NCBI RefSeq assembly: GCF_001941825.1
Contig: NZ_CP019037.1
Span: 124,001 to 188,000, forward strand
Direction of reading: 5' to 3'
DNA length: 64,000 nucleotides
Source of the DNA: Massilia putida
Lineage (GTDB): Bacteria > Pseudomonadota > Gammaproteobacteria > Burkholderiales > Burkholderiaceae_D
The stretch's first letter is position 1. Every line of letters starts with the position of its first letter. Below the pieces are notes generated by a model. It made no database searches. It was not told the DNA's origin and was given only the letters and a program-made list of their open reading frames with translations. This document shows positions 1 to 8,507 of this stretch, piece after piece. Both the position numbers and the translations under genes were made by a program.

Positions 1-2
1 GC

Positions 3-950
3 GACCACTTCGGCCTGAAGCTGACCAAGCACATGCCCTTCGGCTGCGTGCGCGACGCCGAAGGCGCGATCTACGCGATGGTGCGCGCGCTCAACGCGCC
101 GGGCAGCAGCCCGAACCCGACCAAGTTCATCTACCAGTCGACCCGCACCGGCGACGGCACGCACCTGCGCATCGACCAGGCGCGCAGCGCCGCACAGGCG
201 TCGACCATGTTCCCGCGGCGCTGGCTGGACGGCGACACCGCCGGCTGGGCCAGCCACGAGGACGAAGCGGGCAACCCGTGGCGGCTCACAGCGTCCGGCA
301 CGCACTTCAGCTGGCGCGAAGAAGGGCTGTTCGCACTGGAAGGGCGCCTGCTCGGCCAGGGCATGCAGTGGTACCTGCCGGGACGCGACTGGGGCACGTT
401 CTACGTCTCGCAGTTGTACGACGTCGCCGGCATGTGCGAAGGCCGGGCCGTGAAAGGCTTCATCACGCTGGACCAGGCCTGGATGGCGGAGGGCGGCGCC
501 ATCCATTTCAAGAAGGACCTGGTGGTCAACCACGGCATGCACGTGATCTGGTGGACCTTCGCCACCGTCTATACCGACGGCACCTGGGACCTCGGCTCCT
601 TCATGGTCGGCCATGGCAGGCTCGGTTACGCCATCTTCCAGAACGAGAAAGGCGAGGTCCGCTGCACCACGGATATCGAGGGCGAGGTCGTACACAAGCC
701 GGGCAGCTATTTCGTCGAGCGCGCGCACATCGTCGTCGGCGGCGTCGAGACCTGGGAATTCGTGCCCGATCCCAAGGGCGAGATGATCGATTTCGTTGGC
801 GGGTTCCCCATCACGGCCCAGCAGGAAGGCCGCTGGCGGCGCCGCGGCGACACGCGCACGCCGGACCGCTCGCTCGGCTGGGGAGAGACCGACCGGCGCA
901 ACGGCAGCGCGCGCGACGTGCGCCCGGCCGGCCCGGGAGAACAGGCATGA
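3..950 (+). CDS. Conserved protein of unknown function, 5' end cut by window edge
   Basis: The reading frame is open from base 3, so the true start lies left of the window; at least 315 residues are visible. There is no recognisable catalytic motif. The sequence is rich in Trp, Gly and aromatic residues spaced as in beta-sheet, lipocalin-like proteins. I think it belongs to the DUF7064/7065-type hypothetical proteins seen in hydrophobic-substrate catabolic clusters, but this is from memory and not secure. The stop overlaps the next start (ATGA), so the two are co-translated and probably belong to one operon. Confidence 0.6.
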   Translation, partial: DHFGLKLTKHMPFGCVRDAEGAIYAMVRALNAPGSSPNPTKFIYQSTRTGDGTHLRIDQARSAAQASTMFPRRWLDGDTAGWASHEDEAGNPWRLTASGTHFSWREEGLFALEGRLLGQGMQWYLPGRDWGTFYVSQLYDVAGMCEGRAVKGFITLDQAWMAEGGAIHFKKDLVVNHGMHVIWWTFATVYTDGTWDLGSFMVGHGRLGYAIFQNEKGEVRCTTDIEGEVVHKPGSYFVERAHIVVGGVETWEFVPDPKGEMIDFVGGFPITAQQEGRWRRRGDTRTPDRSLGWGETDRRNGSARDVRPAGPGEQA

Positions 951-1303
951 GCATGGACGCCGACGCCATCCGCCACTTCCTGCACACCCAGGTCGCCTGC
1001 TGGAATGCCGGTGACCGCGACGGCTTCCTCGCCGCGTACCGCGCGGCCGCGGCCGGCGGCCTGGCCATCGAGTACGTCGGCCGCCCGGCCACGGACGGTT
1101 GGCCGGTGCTGGATGCGATGTGGGAACGGCAGAACGCCGCCATCGAGATCGAGGAGGTGACGCTCATCGTCAACGGCGACGAGGCGGCGTGCCACAACCG
1201 CAACAGGTTGCGCCGCGACGGCACGGTCATCGACACCATCGAGCTGTATCGCTTCGAGCCGGACGGCAGGCTACTGGTGCGCTACTTCATCCGGCACGGG
1301 TGA
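947..1303 (+). CDS. SnoaL/NTF2-like small protein
   Basis: This 118-residue protein starts at an ATG overlapping the previous stop codon. It opens with a helix and a 'CWNAGDRDGFLAAY' stretch typical of NTF2-like (SnoaL, ketosteroid-isomerase-like) cone folds and ends in a strand pair 'RYFIRHG'. Members act as isomerases, dehydratases or cyclases, or simply bind small hydrophobic ligands. Length is normal for the family. The catalytic role cannot be assigned by eye. It is the last gene of the left operon before a 126-base regulatory gap. Confidence 0.65.
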   Translation: MSMDADAIRHFLHTQVACWNAGDRDGFLAAYRAAAAGGLAIEYVGRPATDGWPVLDAMWERQNAAIEIEEVTLIVNGDEAACHNRNRLRRDGTVIDTIELYRFEPDGRLLVRYFIRHG

Positions 1304-1343
1304 ATGCACAAGAACGTCGACAATTTCCAGAAACGCGTTTATA

Positions 1344-1370
1344 TTGAACACAAATAAGCATTTTGTTCAA
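1344..1370. promoter_or_regulatory. Operator site 1 (TTGAACA-N13-TGTTCAA)
   Basis: Perfect 7-base inverted repeat arms, TTGAACA at 1344-1350 and TGTTCAA at 1364-1370, with an AT-rich 13-base spacer. It is 60 bases before the carboxymuconolactone-decarboxylase-like gene. TTGAAC (-35) and TCAATA at 1367-1372 (-10) would form a promoter with 17-base spacing inside the site. It is 25/27 identical to the site at 54893-54919. Confidence 0.75.
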
Positions 1371-1429
1371 TAAAACCGGATGGGGACAAGCATGGCCGGA
1401 CTTCCGTACGACGTGGCAGGGGCGGCGCC

Positions 1430-1945
1430 ATGAGCCGCCTGCCGCCGGTGCCGCTGGACGCGTTACCGCCGGACCTGGCCACGGCGGTCGCGCGCGGGCG
1501 CGCCAGCCGCATGCTCAGCACCACGCTGCCGGTCCAGGTCTGGGCGCACCGGCCGGAAGCGGCGGCGTCCTGGCTCGCCACCCTGGAAGCCATGCACCTG
1601 CGCGGGGTGCTGCCCGGGCGCCTGAAGGAGCTGGTGCGGCTGCGGATCGCATCGATCACGAACTGCAAGGCCTGCCAGCTCGCGCGCAAGGACGACAGCG
1701 TCGGCGCGGACGACCTGGCCTGCCTGGCCGCGGACTCGGCCCGCTTTTCACCGGCCGAACAGGCCGCGCTGCGCTACGCCGAGCTGTTCGCGGCCGACTA
1801 CACGGCCATCGACGACGTGTTGTTCGAGTCGCTCAAGCGCCATTTCACCGTTCCTGAAATCGTCGAACTGAACATGTTCTGCGCGCTGATGCTGGCCGGC
1901 GGGCGCATGACGTATGTGCAGCAGGCCTACGAGGACGCGCCGTGA
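1430..1945 (+). CDS. Carboxymuconolactone decarboxylase / AhpD-like protein
   Basis: The 171-residue protein has the alpha-helical CMD/AhpD fold signature 'ELVRLRIASITNCKACQLAR'. The CxxC redox pair and the preceding Glu of AhpD-type alkylhydroperoxidases are present, but the His usually four residues after the second Cys is Arg here. It could be a peroxide-reducing protein or a decarboxylase-fold protein with altered activity. It is the first gene after operator site 1, and its stop overlaps the GTG start of the CoA-transferase, so it heads that operon. Confidence 0.7.
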   Translation: MSRLPPVPLDALPPDLATAVARGRASRMLSTTLPVQVWAHRPEAAASWLATLEAMHLRGVLPGRLKELVRLRIASITNCKACQLARKDDSVGADDLACLAADSARFSPAEQAALRYAELFAADYTAIDDVLFESLKRHFTVPEIVELNMFCALMLAGGRMTYVQQAYEDAP

Positions 1946-4212
1946 CCGGCCGGCCGATTCTGCACGGCATCCGCGTGATCGAGCTGGCCTGCAACGAGCC
2001 GGCCGGGACGATCGCCGGCCCGGCGGCCGGCCTGCAGATGTCCGAAGCCGGCGCCGAAGTGATCCGGATCGAGCCGCCGGGCGGTGCGCCCGCCGCCGAC
2101 TCGGTGCTGTTCTCGGTGCTCAACCGCGGCAAGCGGCGCGTGGCGCTCGACCTCGACAGCCCGGCCGGACGCGCGCACCTCGCGGTACTGCTGGACGGCG
2201 CCGACGTGCTGCTGCACAGCCTCGGTCCCGCGCGGGCGCAGGCGCTCGGCCTGGACGATGCGGCGCTGAGCCGGACCTACCCTGGCCTGGTCGTTTCCGC
2301 CATCGGCGGCTGGCCGCGCAACCACCCGCTGGCGGAGGCACCGGCGCGCGAGACCCTCGTGCTGGCGCGCCTCGGCCTGCTCGACGAGCAGCCCGGCCAC
2401 CGCGCCGGCCCGGTCTTCGTGCGCATGCCGTTCGCCGGCTGGCTGGCCGCGTGGTTCTGCGTCATCGGGGTGATGGCGCGGCTGCTCGCGCGGCGCCACG
2501 ACGGCCGCGGCGGCGTCGCCCATACGAGCCTGGCGCAGGCGGCGCTGGCGCCGATGGGCATGCACTGGTCACGCGCGCAACGGCCGACGCCGGCGTTTGC
2601 GCGCGGACTGTCGAAGAGCACGCCGATCCCGCTGCACCGCTGCCTGGACGGGGAATGGGTCCACGTCCATTATTCGCCCGACGCAGCGCCCTGGATGGCG
2701 GAGGCGCTGGCGGTTATGGGGCCGGCGGCGGTGGCGGCCGAGAATGCGAAATACCCGCCGAGCCACGTGGCGCCCAATTTCGGCGCCAACAAGGCCATCA
2801 TGGCGACCCGTCCCGCGCAGGAGTGGGTCGAGCACTTCTGGGCGCACGACGTCGCCGCCCAGGTCGCGGCGCCGTTCGGCGCCATCTATGCCAGCGAACA
2901 GGCGCGGGTCAACGGCTATGCCGTCGCGCTCGACGACCCGCGGCGCGGCACGGTGTGGCAGCCGGGGCCGGCCTACCTGAGCACGCCGCCGCCGCGGGTG
3001 CGCGGGCCGCTGCGCGAGCTCGAGCCGGCGCCGGCGCCGTCGGATCGACCCCGACGCGAACCTGCGCCGGCCGCGCCGGCCGCCGCCTTGCCGCCCCTGG
3101 CCGGCATCAAGGTCCTCGACCTGGGCGCCTACCTCGCCGGTCCCTTCGCCACCATGCTGCTGGCCGATCTCGGCGCCGACGTGATCAAGGTCGAGCCCCC
3201 GACGGGCGACGCGATGCGGCGCCTCGAGCGGGTCTTCGCCGGCACGCAACGCGGCAAGCTGGGCGTCACGCTCAAGCTCGGCGCGCCCGACGCGGCGCCG
3301 GCGCTGGCCGCCCTCGTGCGCTGGGCCGACGTGGTGCACCACAATATCCGCCTGCCGGCCGCGCGCAAGCTCGGCGTGGACGACGCGGCCCTCAGGAACA
3401 TCAAGCCGTCCCTGGTGTTCTGCCATATCAGTTCGTACGGCCCGGCGGGTGAACAGAAGGACTGGCCGGGCTTCGACCAGCTGATGCAGGCGGCGTGCGG
3501 CTGGGAGACGGCATGCGGCGGCGCCGGCAATCCGCCTCTGTGGCTGCGCTTCGGGGTCGGCGACTATCTTGCCGCCCTGTCCTCGGTGTTCGCCGTGCTG
3601 CTGGCGTTGTACCGCCGTGGCGACGGCGGGGAAGGGCAGTCGGTCGCGGCGTCGCTGCTCGGCGCGACCCTGCCGACCGTCGCCGAAGCGGTCATGCTGG
3701 CCGACGGCGCGGTGACGCCGGTCGCGCCCCTGGACACGGCGCAGACCGGCGTCTCGCCCGACCATCGCCTGTACCGCTGCCTGGACGGCTGGCTCGCGGT
3801 GGCGGCGCTGGACGAGGGCGAAGCGCGGGCCCTGGCCGGCCTGGCCGGGGCGCCCGAGAAACGCGAGGCCTGGTTCGCCGCGCTGCCGCGCGTGGAAGCG
3901 CTGGGACGGATGCGCGCCGCAGGCGTGCCGGCCGAGCCGGCACTGGAGCACCAGGGCGACACGTTTTACGACGACCCCGGCCATGCCGCCGCCTGCCTGC
4001 ATGCGCGCTATCGCCACGCCGTGTACGGGGAGCTCGAGCAGGTCGGCGCATTCTGGGACTTCGGCGACCTGCCGCTGGCGCTGGACCGTCCGCCTCCGGC
4101 GCTCGGCGAACACAGCCGGCAAGTCTGGGACCTGCTCGGCCTGGACGCGGCCCAGGTCGCGGCGCTCGAACGGCAGGGCCTGAGCAGTAGCCCGAACCCA
4201 TCGATTGGATAA
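1942..4212 (+). CDS. Fused double-domain family III CoA-transferase (CaiB/BaiF)
   Basis: 756 residues, about twice the family length, with two CaiB/BaiF domains: roughly 1-365 and 385-740, joined by a Pro/Ala linker. Both begin with the typical pattern (second copy: 'GIKVLDLGAYLAGPFATML' and 'DLGADVIKVEPP'). The family moves CoA between carboxylic acids. At the place of the catalytic Asp of formyl-CoA transferase (SMQD motif) the first half reads SLAQ and the second SLLG, so both halves seem to lack it. GTG start overlaps the previous stop. It may activate a pathway acid, since no CoA ligase is in the window, but the missing Asp leaves that open. Confidence 0.8.
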   Translation: MTGRPILHGIRVIELACNEPAGTIAGPAAGLQMSEAGAEVIRIEPPGGAPAADSVLFSVLNRGKRRVALDLDSPAGRAHLAVLLDGADVLLHSLGPARAQALGLDDAALSRTYPGLVVSAIGGWPRNHPLAEAPARETLVLARLGLLDEQPGHRAGPVFVRMPFAGWLAAWFCVIGVMARLLARRHDGRGGVAHTSLAQAALAPMGMHWSRAQRPTPAFARGLSKSTPIPLHRCLDGEWVHVHYSPDAAPWMAEALAVMGPAAVAAENAKYPPSHVAPNFGANKAIMATRPAQEWVEHFWAHDVAAQVAAPFGAIYASEQARVNGYAVALDDPRRGTVWQPGPAYLSTPPPRVRGPLRELEPAPAPSDRPRREPAPAAPAAALPPLAGIKVLDLGAYLAGPFATMLLADLGADVIKVEPPTGDAMRRLERVFAGTQRGKLGVTLKLGAPDAAPALAALVRWADVVHHNIRLPAARKLGVDDAALRNIKPSLVFCHISSYGPAGEQKDWPGFDQLMQAACGWETACGGAGNPPLWLRFGVGDYLAALSSVFAVLLALYRRGDGGEGQSVAASLLGATLPTVAEAVMLADGAVTPVAPLDTAQTGVSPDHRLYRCLDGWLAVAALDEGEARALAGLAGAPEKREAWFAALPRVEALGRMRAAGVPAEPALEHQGDTFYDDPGHAAACLHARYRHAVYGELEQVGAFWDFGDLPLALDRPPPALGEHSRQVWDLLGLDAAQVAALERQGLSSSPNPSIG

Positions 4213-4215
4213 CCC

Positions 4216-4953
4216 ATGAACGAACTCGACTTTTCAGGCAAGACCGTGTTGGTCGTCGGCGGTTCCAGCGGCATCGGCAACGGCATCGCCCAGGCTTTCC
4301 GCGCGCGCGGCGCCGAGGTGCACGTGTGGGGCACCCGCGCCCGCGCCGCCGACTATGACGCGGCGGACGGCTCCGACCTGGCCGGCCTGCGCTACGCCCG
4401 GGTCGACGTCGGCAACGCCGCGGAGGTGGCGGCGGCGTTGCCGGACTTCGACCGGCTCGACGTGCTGGTATGCGCCCAGGGCACCGTGCGCTACCGCCGC
4501 GAGGAATTCAAGGTCGAGGCGTTCCGCGAGGTGGTCAACGTCAACCTGGTGAGCCTGATGGCCTGCGGCGACCGTTTCCACGGCATGCTGGCGCGGGCCC
4601 AGGGGACGATGATCATCGTCAGCTCGGCCGCCGCCTTCCACTCGACCGTCGGGACGCCGGCCTACAACGCGTCCAAGACCGGCGCCTTCGGCCTCACGCG
4701 CACGCTCGGCGAGGCCTGGGCGCGCGACGGCATCCGGGTCAACGGCATCGCGCCCGGCCTGGTCGCCACCAAGCTCACGCGCGTCACGACCGACCACCCC
4801 GACCGGCTCGAGTCGGCGCTGCGCAAGATACCGCTGGGGCGGCTCGGCACGCCAGCCGACATGGCCGGCGCCGCGCTGTTCCTGGCGTCGCCGCTGGCGG
4901 CCTACATGCTGGGCCAGACGCTGCTGGTCGACGGCGGCCTGCTGCTGGCCTGA
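4216..4953 (+). CDS. Short-chain dehydrogenase/reductase
   Basis: A 245-residue classical SDR. It has the cofactor loop 'VGGSSGIGNGIA' near residue 14, the catalytic 'YNASK' around residue 150, and the C-terminal 'LLVDGGLL' end typical of FabG-like enzymes. It should oxidise a hydroxyl or reduce a ketone with NAD(P)(H). It starts 3 bases after the CoA-transferase stop and precedes an acyl-CoA dehydrogenase, so it is part of the 1430-9278 operon. Substrate not predictable. Confidence 0.85.
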   Translation: MNELDFSGKTVLVVGGSSGIGNGIAQAFRARGAEVHVWGTRARAADYDAADGSDLAGLRYARVDVGNAAEVAAALPDFDRLDVLVCAQGTVRYRREEFKVEAFREVVNVNLVSLMACGDRFHGMLARAQGTMIIVSSAAAFHSTVGTPAYNASKTGAFGLTRTLGEAWARDGIRVNGIAPGLVATKLTRVTTDHPDRLESALRKIPLGRLGTPADMAGAALFLASPLAAYMLGQTLLVDGGLLLA

Positions 4954-4990
4954 GCGGGCCCCGACGAACGCAAACATCAGGAGACACGAC

Positions 4991-6265
4991 ATGGCATGGG
5001 ATTTCGAGACCGATCCGGCGTTCCAGGCGGAGCTGGACTGGATGGCGCAATTCGTGCGCGACGAGGTGGAACCGCTCGAACATGTGCTGGGCAGCCCGTG
5101 GAACATCCACGACCCGCGCTTCGGGCAGCTGGTGCGCCCGCTGCAGCGCCAGGTGAAGGAGCGCCGGCTGTGGGCCTGCCACCTCGGTCCCGAACTCGGT
5201 GGCGCGGGCTACGGCCAGGTCAGGCTGGGCCTGATGAACGAAATCCTCGGACGCGCGCTGTTCGCGCCGATCGTGTTCGGCGCCCATGCGCCGGATTCCG
5301 GCAACTGCGAGATCCTGGCCGCGTACGGCACGCCGGACCAGAAAAAACGCTTCCTCGAACCGCTGCTGGCCAACGAAGTCGTCTCCTGCTTCGCCATGAC
5401 CGAGCCGCAGGGCGGCGCCGATCCGAAGGTGTTCACCTCGCGCGCCATGCGCGACGGCGCCGGCTGGGTGATCGACGGCCAGAAGTGGTTCGCCTCGAAC
5501 GCGTGCTACGCCGCCTTTTATATCGTGATGGCGGTGACCGATCCGGCGGTTTCGCCCTACCGGGGCATGAGCATGTTCGTGGTGCCGGCCGACACGCCGG
5601 GCATCGAGATCGTCCGCAACGTCGGCATCGCCGACGACCCCGAAGCGACCCACGCCTACCTGGATTTCCGCCAGGTCCGCGTCGGCGCCGACTGCATGCT
5701 GGGCGCGCCCGGGGAGGCCTTCGCGATCGCCCAGGTGCGCCTGGGCGGCGGGCGCGTGCACCACGCGATGCGGGTCGTCGGCCAGGCGCAGAAGGCGCTG
5801 GATGCGCTGTGCGAGCGGGCGCTGTCGCGCAGCACCCAGGGCTCGCTGTTGTCGGACAAGCAGATGGTGCAGGACAAGATCGCCGATGCCTGGATCCAGC
5901 TCGAGCAGTTCCGCCTGCTCGTGATGCGCACGGCCTGGCGCATCGACAAGTACCACGACTACCAGAAGGTCCGCAAGGATATCGCGGCGGTCAAGGCGAC
6001 CATGCCGAAGGTCCTGCACGACATCGCCTCGAGCGCGCTGCAGGTGCACGGGTCGATCGGGGTCTCGAACGAGATGCCGTTCGTCGGGATGATCGTGCGC
6101 GCCTACCAGATGGGACTGGCCGACGGGCCGACCGAGGTGCACAAGGTGACCCTGGCGCGCCAGCTGCTGCGCGACTACGCGCCGAGCGACGCGCTGTTCC
6201 CCGCCTATCACCGCCCGACCGCGGCCGCGGCCGCGGCAGTTAAATTCGGCACGGAGCCCGCGTGA
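4991..6265 (+). CDS. Acyl-CoA dehydrogenase, ACAD10/11-like
   Basis: 424 residues with the acyl-CoA dehydrogenase pattern: 'CFAMTEPQGGADP' in the middle domain and a C-terminal 'ADGPTEVHK', characteristic of the ACAD10/11 branch rather than the EGT/GGT ends of ordinary members. It starts after a GGAGACA ribosome site, and its stop overlaps the GTG start of an APH kinase. In animals these two activities are fused, and in the Pseudomonas lva pathway they are separate neighbours. FAD flavoprotein that would pass electrons to ETF (etfBA at 20.9 kb). Confidence 0.85.
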   Translation: MAWDFETDPAFQAELDWMAQFVRDEVEPLEHVLGSPWNIHDPRFGQLVRPLQRQVKERRLWACHLGPELGGAGYGQVRLGLMNEILGRALFAPIVFGAHAPDSGNCEILAAYGTPDQKKRFLEPLLANEVVSCFAMTEPQGGADPKVFTSRAMRDGAGWVIDGQKWFASNACYAAFYIVMAVTDPAVSPYRGMSMFVVPADTPGIEIVRNVGIADDPEATHAYLDFRQVRVGADCMLGAPGEAFAIAQVRLGGGRVHHAMRVVGQAQKALDALCERALSRSTQGSLLSDKQMVQDKIADAWIQLEQFRLLVMRTAWRIDKYHDYQKVRKDIAAVKATMPKVLHDIASSALQVHGSIGVSNEMPFVGMIVRAYQMGLADGPTEVHKVTLARQLLRDYAPSDALFPAYHRPTAAAAAAVKFGTEPA

Positions 6266-7308
6266 GCGCCGCGCTCGACCTGCACGCGCTCGTGCGCTGG
6301 ATGGACCGGCTCGGCCTCGGCGAAGGACCCATCGAGACGCCCACGCCGCTGACCGGCGGCACCCAGAACATCCTGCTGCGCTTGCGCCGGACCGTCGGCG
6401 CCGAGTACGTGCTGCGGTGCCCGCGGCCGGGGGCCGGCCTGGACGCGCGGCGCGGCTTCCTGCGCGAAGCGCGGGTGCTGCGGGCGCTGGCCTGCAGCGC
6501 GGTGCCGCACGCCGGTTTGATCGCCAGCTGCGACGACGACGCGGTGCTGGGCGTGCCGTTCTACCTGATGATGCCGGTGGACGGGTTCGCCGCCACGCCC
6601 GACCCGCTGCCGCCGCCGTATGCCGGCGACGCCGCCTGGCGCCGGCAGATGGGACTGTCGATGGTCGACGGCCTGCTGCGCCTGGGCGAGATCGATCCGC
6701 GCGAGGCCGGCCTGGCCGATTTCGGCAAGCCCGACGGCTTCCTCGAGCGCCAGGTGCCGCGCTGGCTGCGCCATCTCGACGCGTGTCGCCAATATGCCGG
6801 CTGGCCGGGGCCGCACGGGCTGCCCGGGCTGGACGACGTGGCGCAGTGGTTGCGCGAGCACGTGCCGGCCGGGTTCACGCCGGGCATCCTGCACGGCGAT
6901 TATCACCTCGGGAACGTCATGTTCCGGCGCGACAGTCCGCGCCTGGCGGCCATCATCGACTGGGAGCTGGCTACCGTCGGCGATCCGCTGCTGGACCTGG
7001 GCTGGCTGGTCGCCACCTGGCCGGACGCGCAGGGCCGCGGCGCGGGCACGATCCGCATCGCCCCTGCGGCCGGGTTGGCGGCGCCCGTCGAACTGGTGCA
7101 GCGCTACGGCGCCGGCAGCCGGCGCGACCTGGGTGCCATCGACTGGTACGTGGCGCTGGCCCGTTTCAAGCTCGGCATCATGCTCGAGGCGAGCCATGCG
7201 CGCGCGTGCGCCGGCCTCGCCCCGCGCGCCACCGGCGACGCCCACCATGCCTCCGCCGTGCGCCTGCTGGAACAGGCGCGCGATGCGATCGGGACCAGCC
7301 ATGCATAG
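6262..7308 (+). CDS. APH-family phosphotransferase, putative hydroxyacyl-CoA kinase
   Basis: 348 residues of the aminoglycoside-phosphotransferase/choline-kinase fold. The catalytic loop 'ILHGDYHLGNVMF' and metal motif 'IIDWELATVGDPLLDLGW' are intact, so an active kinase is likely. A GTG start overlaps the upstream acyl-CoA dehydrogenase stop. Relatives (the kinase half of ACAD10/11; LvaA) phosphorylate hydroxyacyl-CoA thioesters so that the dehydrogenase-fold partner can remove phosphate. Antibiotic resistance is unlikely in this context. The exact substrate is unknown. Confidence 0.8.
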   Translation: MSAALDLHALVRWMDRLGLGEGPIETPTPLTGGTQNILLRLRRTVGAEYVLRCPRPGAGLDARRGFLREARVLRALACSAVPHAGLIASCDDDAVLGVPFYLMMPVDGFAATPDPLPPPYAGDAAWRRQMGLSMVDGLLRLGEIDPREAGLADFGKPDGFLERQVPRWLRHLDACRQYAGWPGPHGLPGLDDVAQWLREHVPAGFTPGILHGDYHLGNVMFRRDSPRLAAIIDWELATVGDPLLDLGWLVATWPDAQGRGAGTIRIAPAAGLAAPVELVQRYGAGSRRDLGAIDWYVALARFKLGIMLEASHARACAGLAPRATGDAHHASAVRLLEQARDAIGTSHA

Positions 7309-8494
7309 TCCCGTCGTGGACACGCGGGAGCGGGCGCACGGCATGCGGCCGGCGCTGGCCGCCATGGTCGCCTGCCAGGTCGGCCTGCATGCGTGCGTGC
7401 AGGGCGTGCGCCTGGCGGCGCCGCTGAACGTGCTGCGGCTGGGGCATTCCGCCTGGTCGGTGGGCCTGGTGATGGCGATGTTCGCGCTGTTCCCGGCGCT
7501 GCTGGCGCTGCCGGCCGGGCGCCTGGCGGACCGCCGCGGCTACCACCTGCCGGTGCGCCTCGCGGCCCTGTGTTCGCTCGGCGGCACGTTGCTGGCGGCC
7601 GCGCTGCAGAACCGCTTCACGCTGTGCGCGGCCGCCGCGCTGTGTGGGGCCGGGGCGGGCTTCGGCATGATCGCGATCCAGCGCAGCGCCAGCCGGCTCG
7701 CCGGCAGCGACGGCGAGCGCCTGCGCGTGTTCAGCTGGATCGCGCTCGCGCCGGCGCTGGCCGGCCTGTTCGGGCCGATGCTGGCAGGCTTCCTGATCGA
7801 CCGCGCCGGATTTTCCGCCGCCTTCCTCGCGCTGGCGCTGCTGCCCGTCGCCACCCTGCTGGCGGCGCAGGCGGTGCCGCGCGAGGCGCCGCGGCCGGCG
7901 CCCGCGCCCGGGGCGCGCAAGACCTCGGCGTGGCACCTGCTGCGGCTGGCGTCCGTGCGCCGGCTTGTCTTCATCAGCTGGGTGGTGTCGGTCAGCTGGG
8001 ACGTGCACGGTTTCGCCCTGCCGCTGCTGGGCGTCGAGCGCGGCCTGAACGCGTCCGCGCTGGGACTCGTGCTCGCGGCCTACGCCGTGGCGTCGATGAC
8101 GGTGCGCCTGCTGATGCCGCTGGTCGCGGCGCGCCTGTCGCGCCACGCGCTGCTGTGCGGCGCACTGCTGCTCACCTGCGCCGTGTTCGCGGCCTATCCG
8201 CTGTTCCACAGTGCCTGGGCCATGGCGGCCTGCGCGGCCATCCTGGGCATCGGGCTGGGCCTGGTGCAGCCGGCCATCCTGGCCAGCCTGCACGACGCGA
8301 CGCCGCCCGAACGCCAGGGCGAGGCCCTGGCGCTGCGCTCGATGACCTTGCACGCGTCGATGGCCGTGATGCCGCTGGTGTTCGGCGTGATCGGCACCGG
8401 CGCCGGCGCGGCAGTTCTGTTCTGGTTGATGGCGGGCGCCCTCGGGCTGGGCAGCCTGCAGGCGCGCGCCATCCGTTTCCATCGTGAGGTTTGA
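7301..8494 (+). CDS. MFS permease
   Basis: 397 residues with about 12 hydrophobic segments and the MFS loop motif 'GRLADRRGYHLPVRL' between segments 2 and 3. The ATG lies inside the last codons of the kinase gene (8-base overlap). It probably sits in the inner membrane and imports the substrate or exports an intermediate. It has no substrate signature. The long central loop (around 190-205) is Pro/Ala-rich. Confidence 0.8.
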   Translation: MHSPVVDTRERAHGMRPALAAMVACQVGLHACVQGVRLAAPLNVLRLGHSAWSVGLVMAMFALFPALLALPAGRLADRRGYHLPVRLAALCSLGGTLLAAALQNRFTLCAAAALCGAGAGFGMIAIQRSASRLAGSDGERLRVFSWIALAPALAGLFGPMLAGFLIDRAGFSAAFLALALLPVATLLAAQAVPREAPRPAPAPGARKTSAWHLLRLASVRRLVFISWVVSVSWDVHGFALPLLGVERGLNASALGLVLAAYAVASMTVRLLMPLVAARLSRHALLCGALLLTCAVFAAYPLFHSAWAMAACAAILGIGLGLVQPAILASLHDATPPERQGEALALRSMTLHASMAVMPLVFGVIGTGAGAAVLFWLMAGALGLGSLQARAIRFHREV

Positions 8495-8507
8495 CAGGGG
8501 AAAGAGC

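Noticed and set aside
6262..7308. Aminoglycoside resistance kinase
   Set aside because: The APH fold is shared by many kinases; coupling to an ACAD10/11-like dehydrogenase points to acyl-CoA metabolism.
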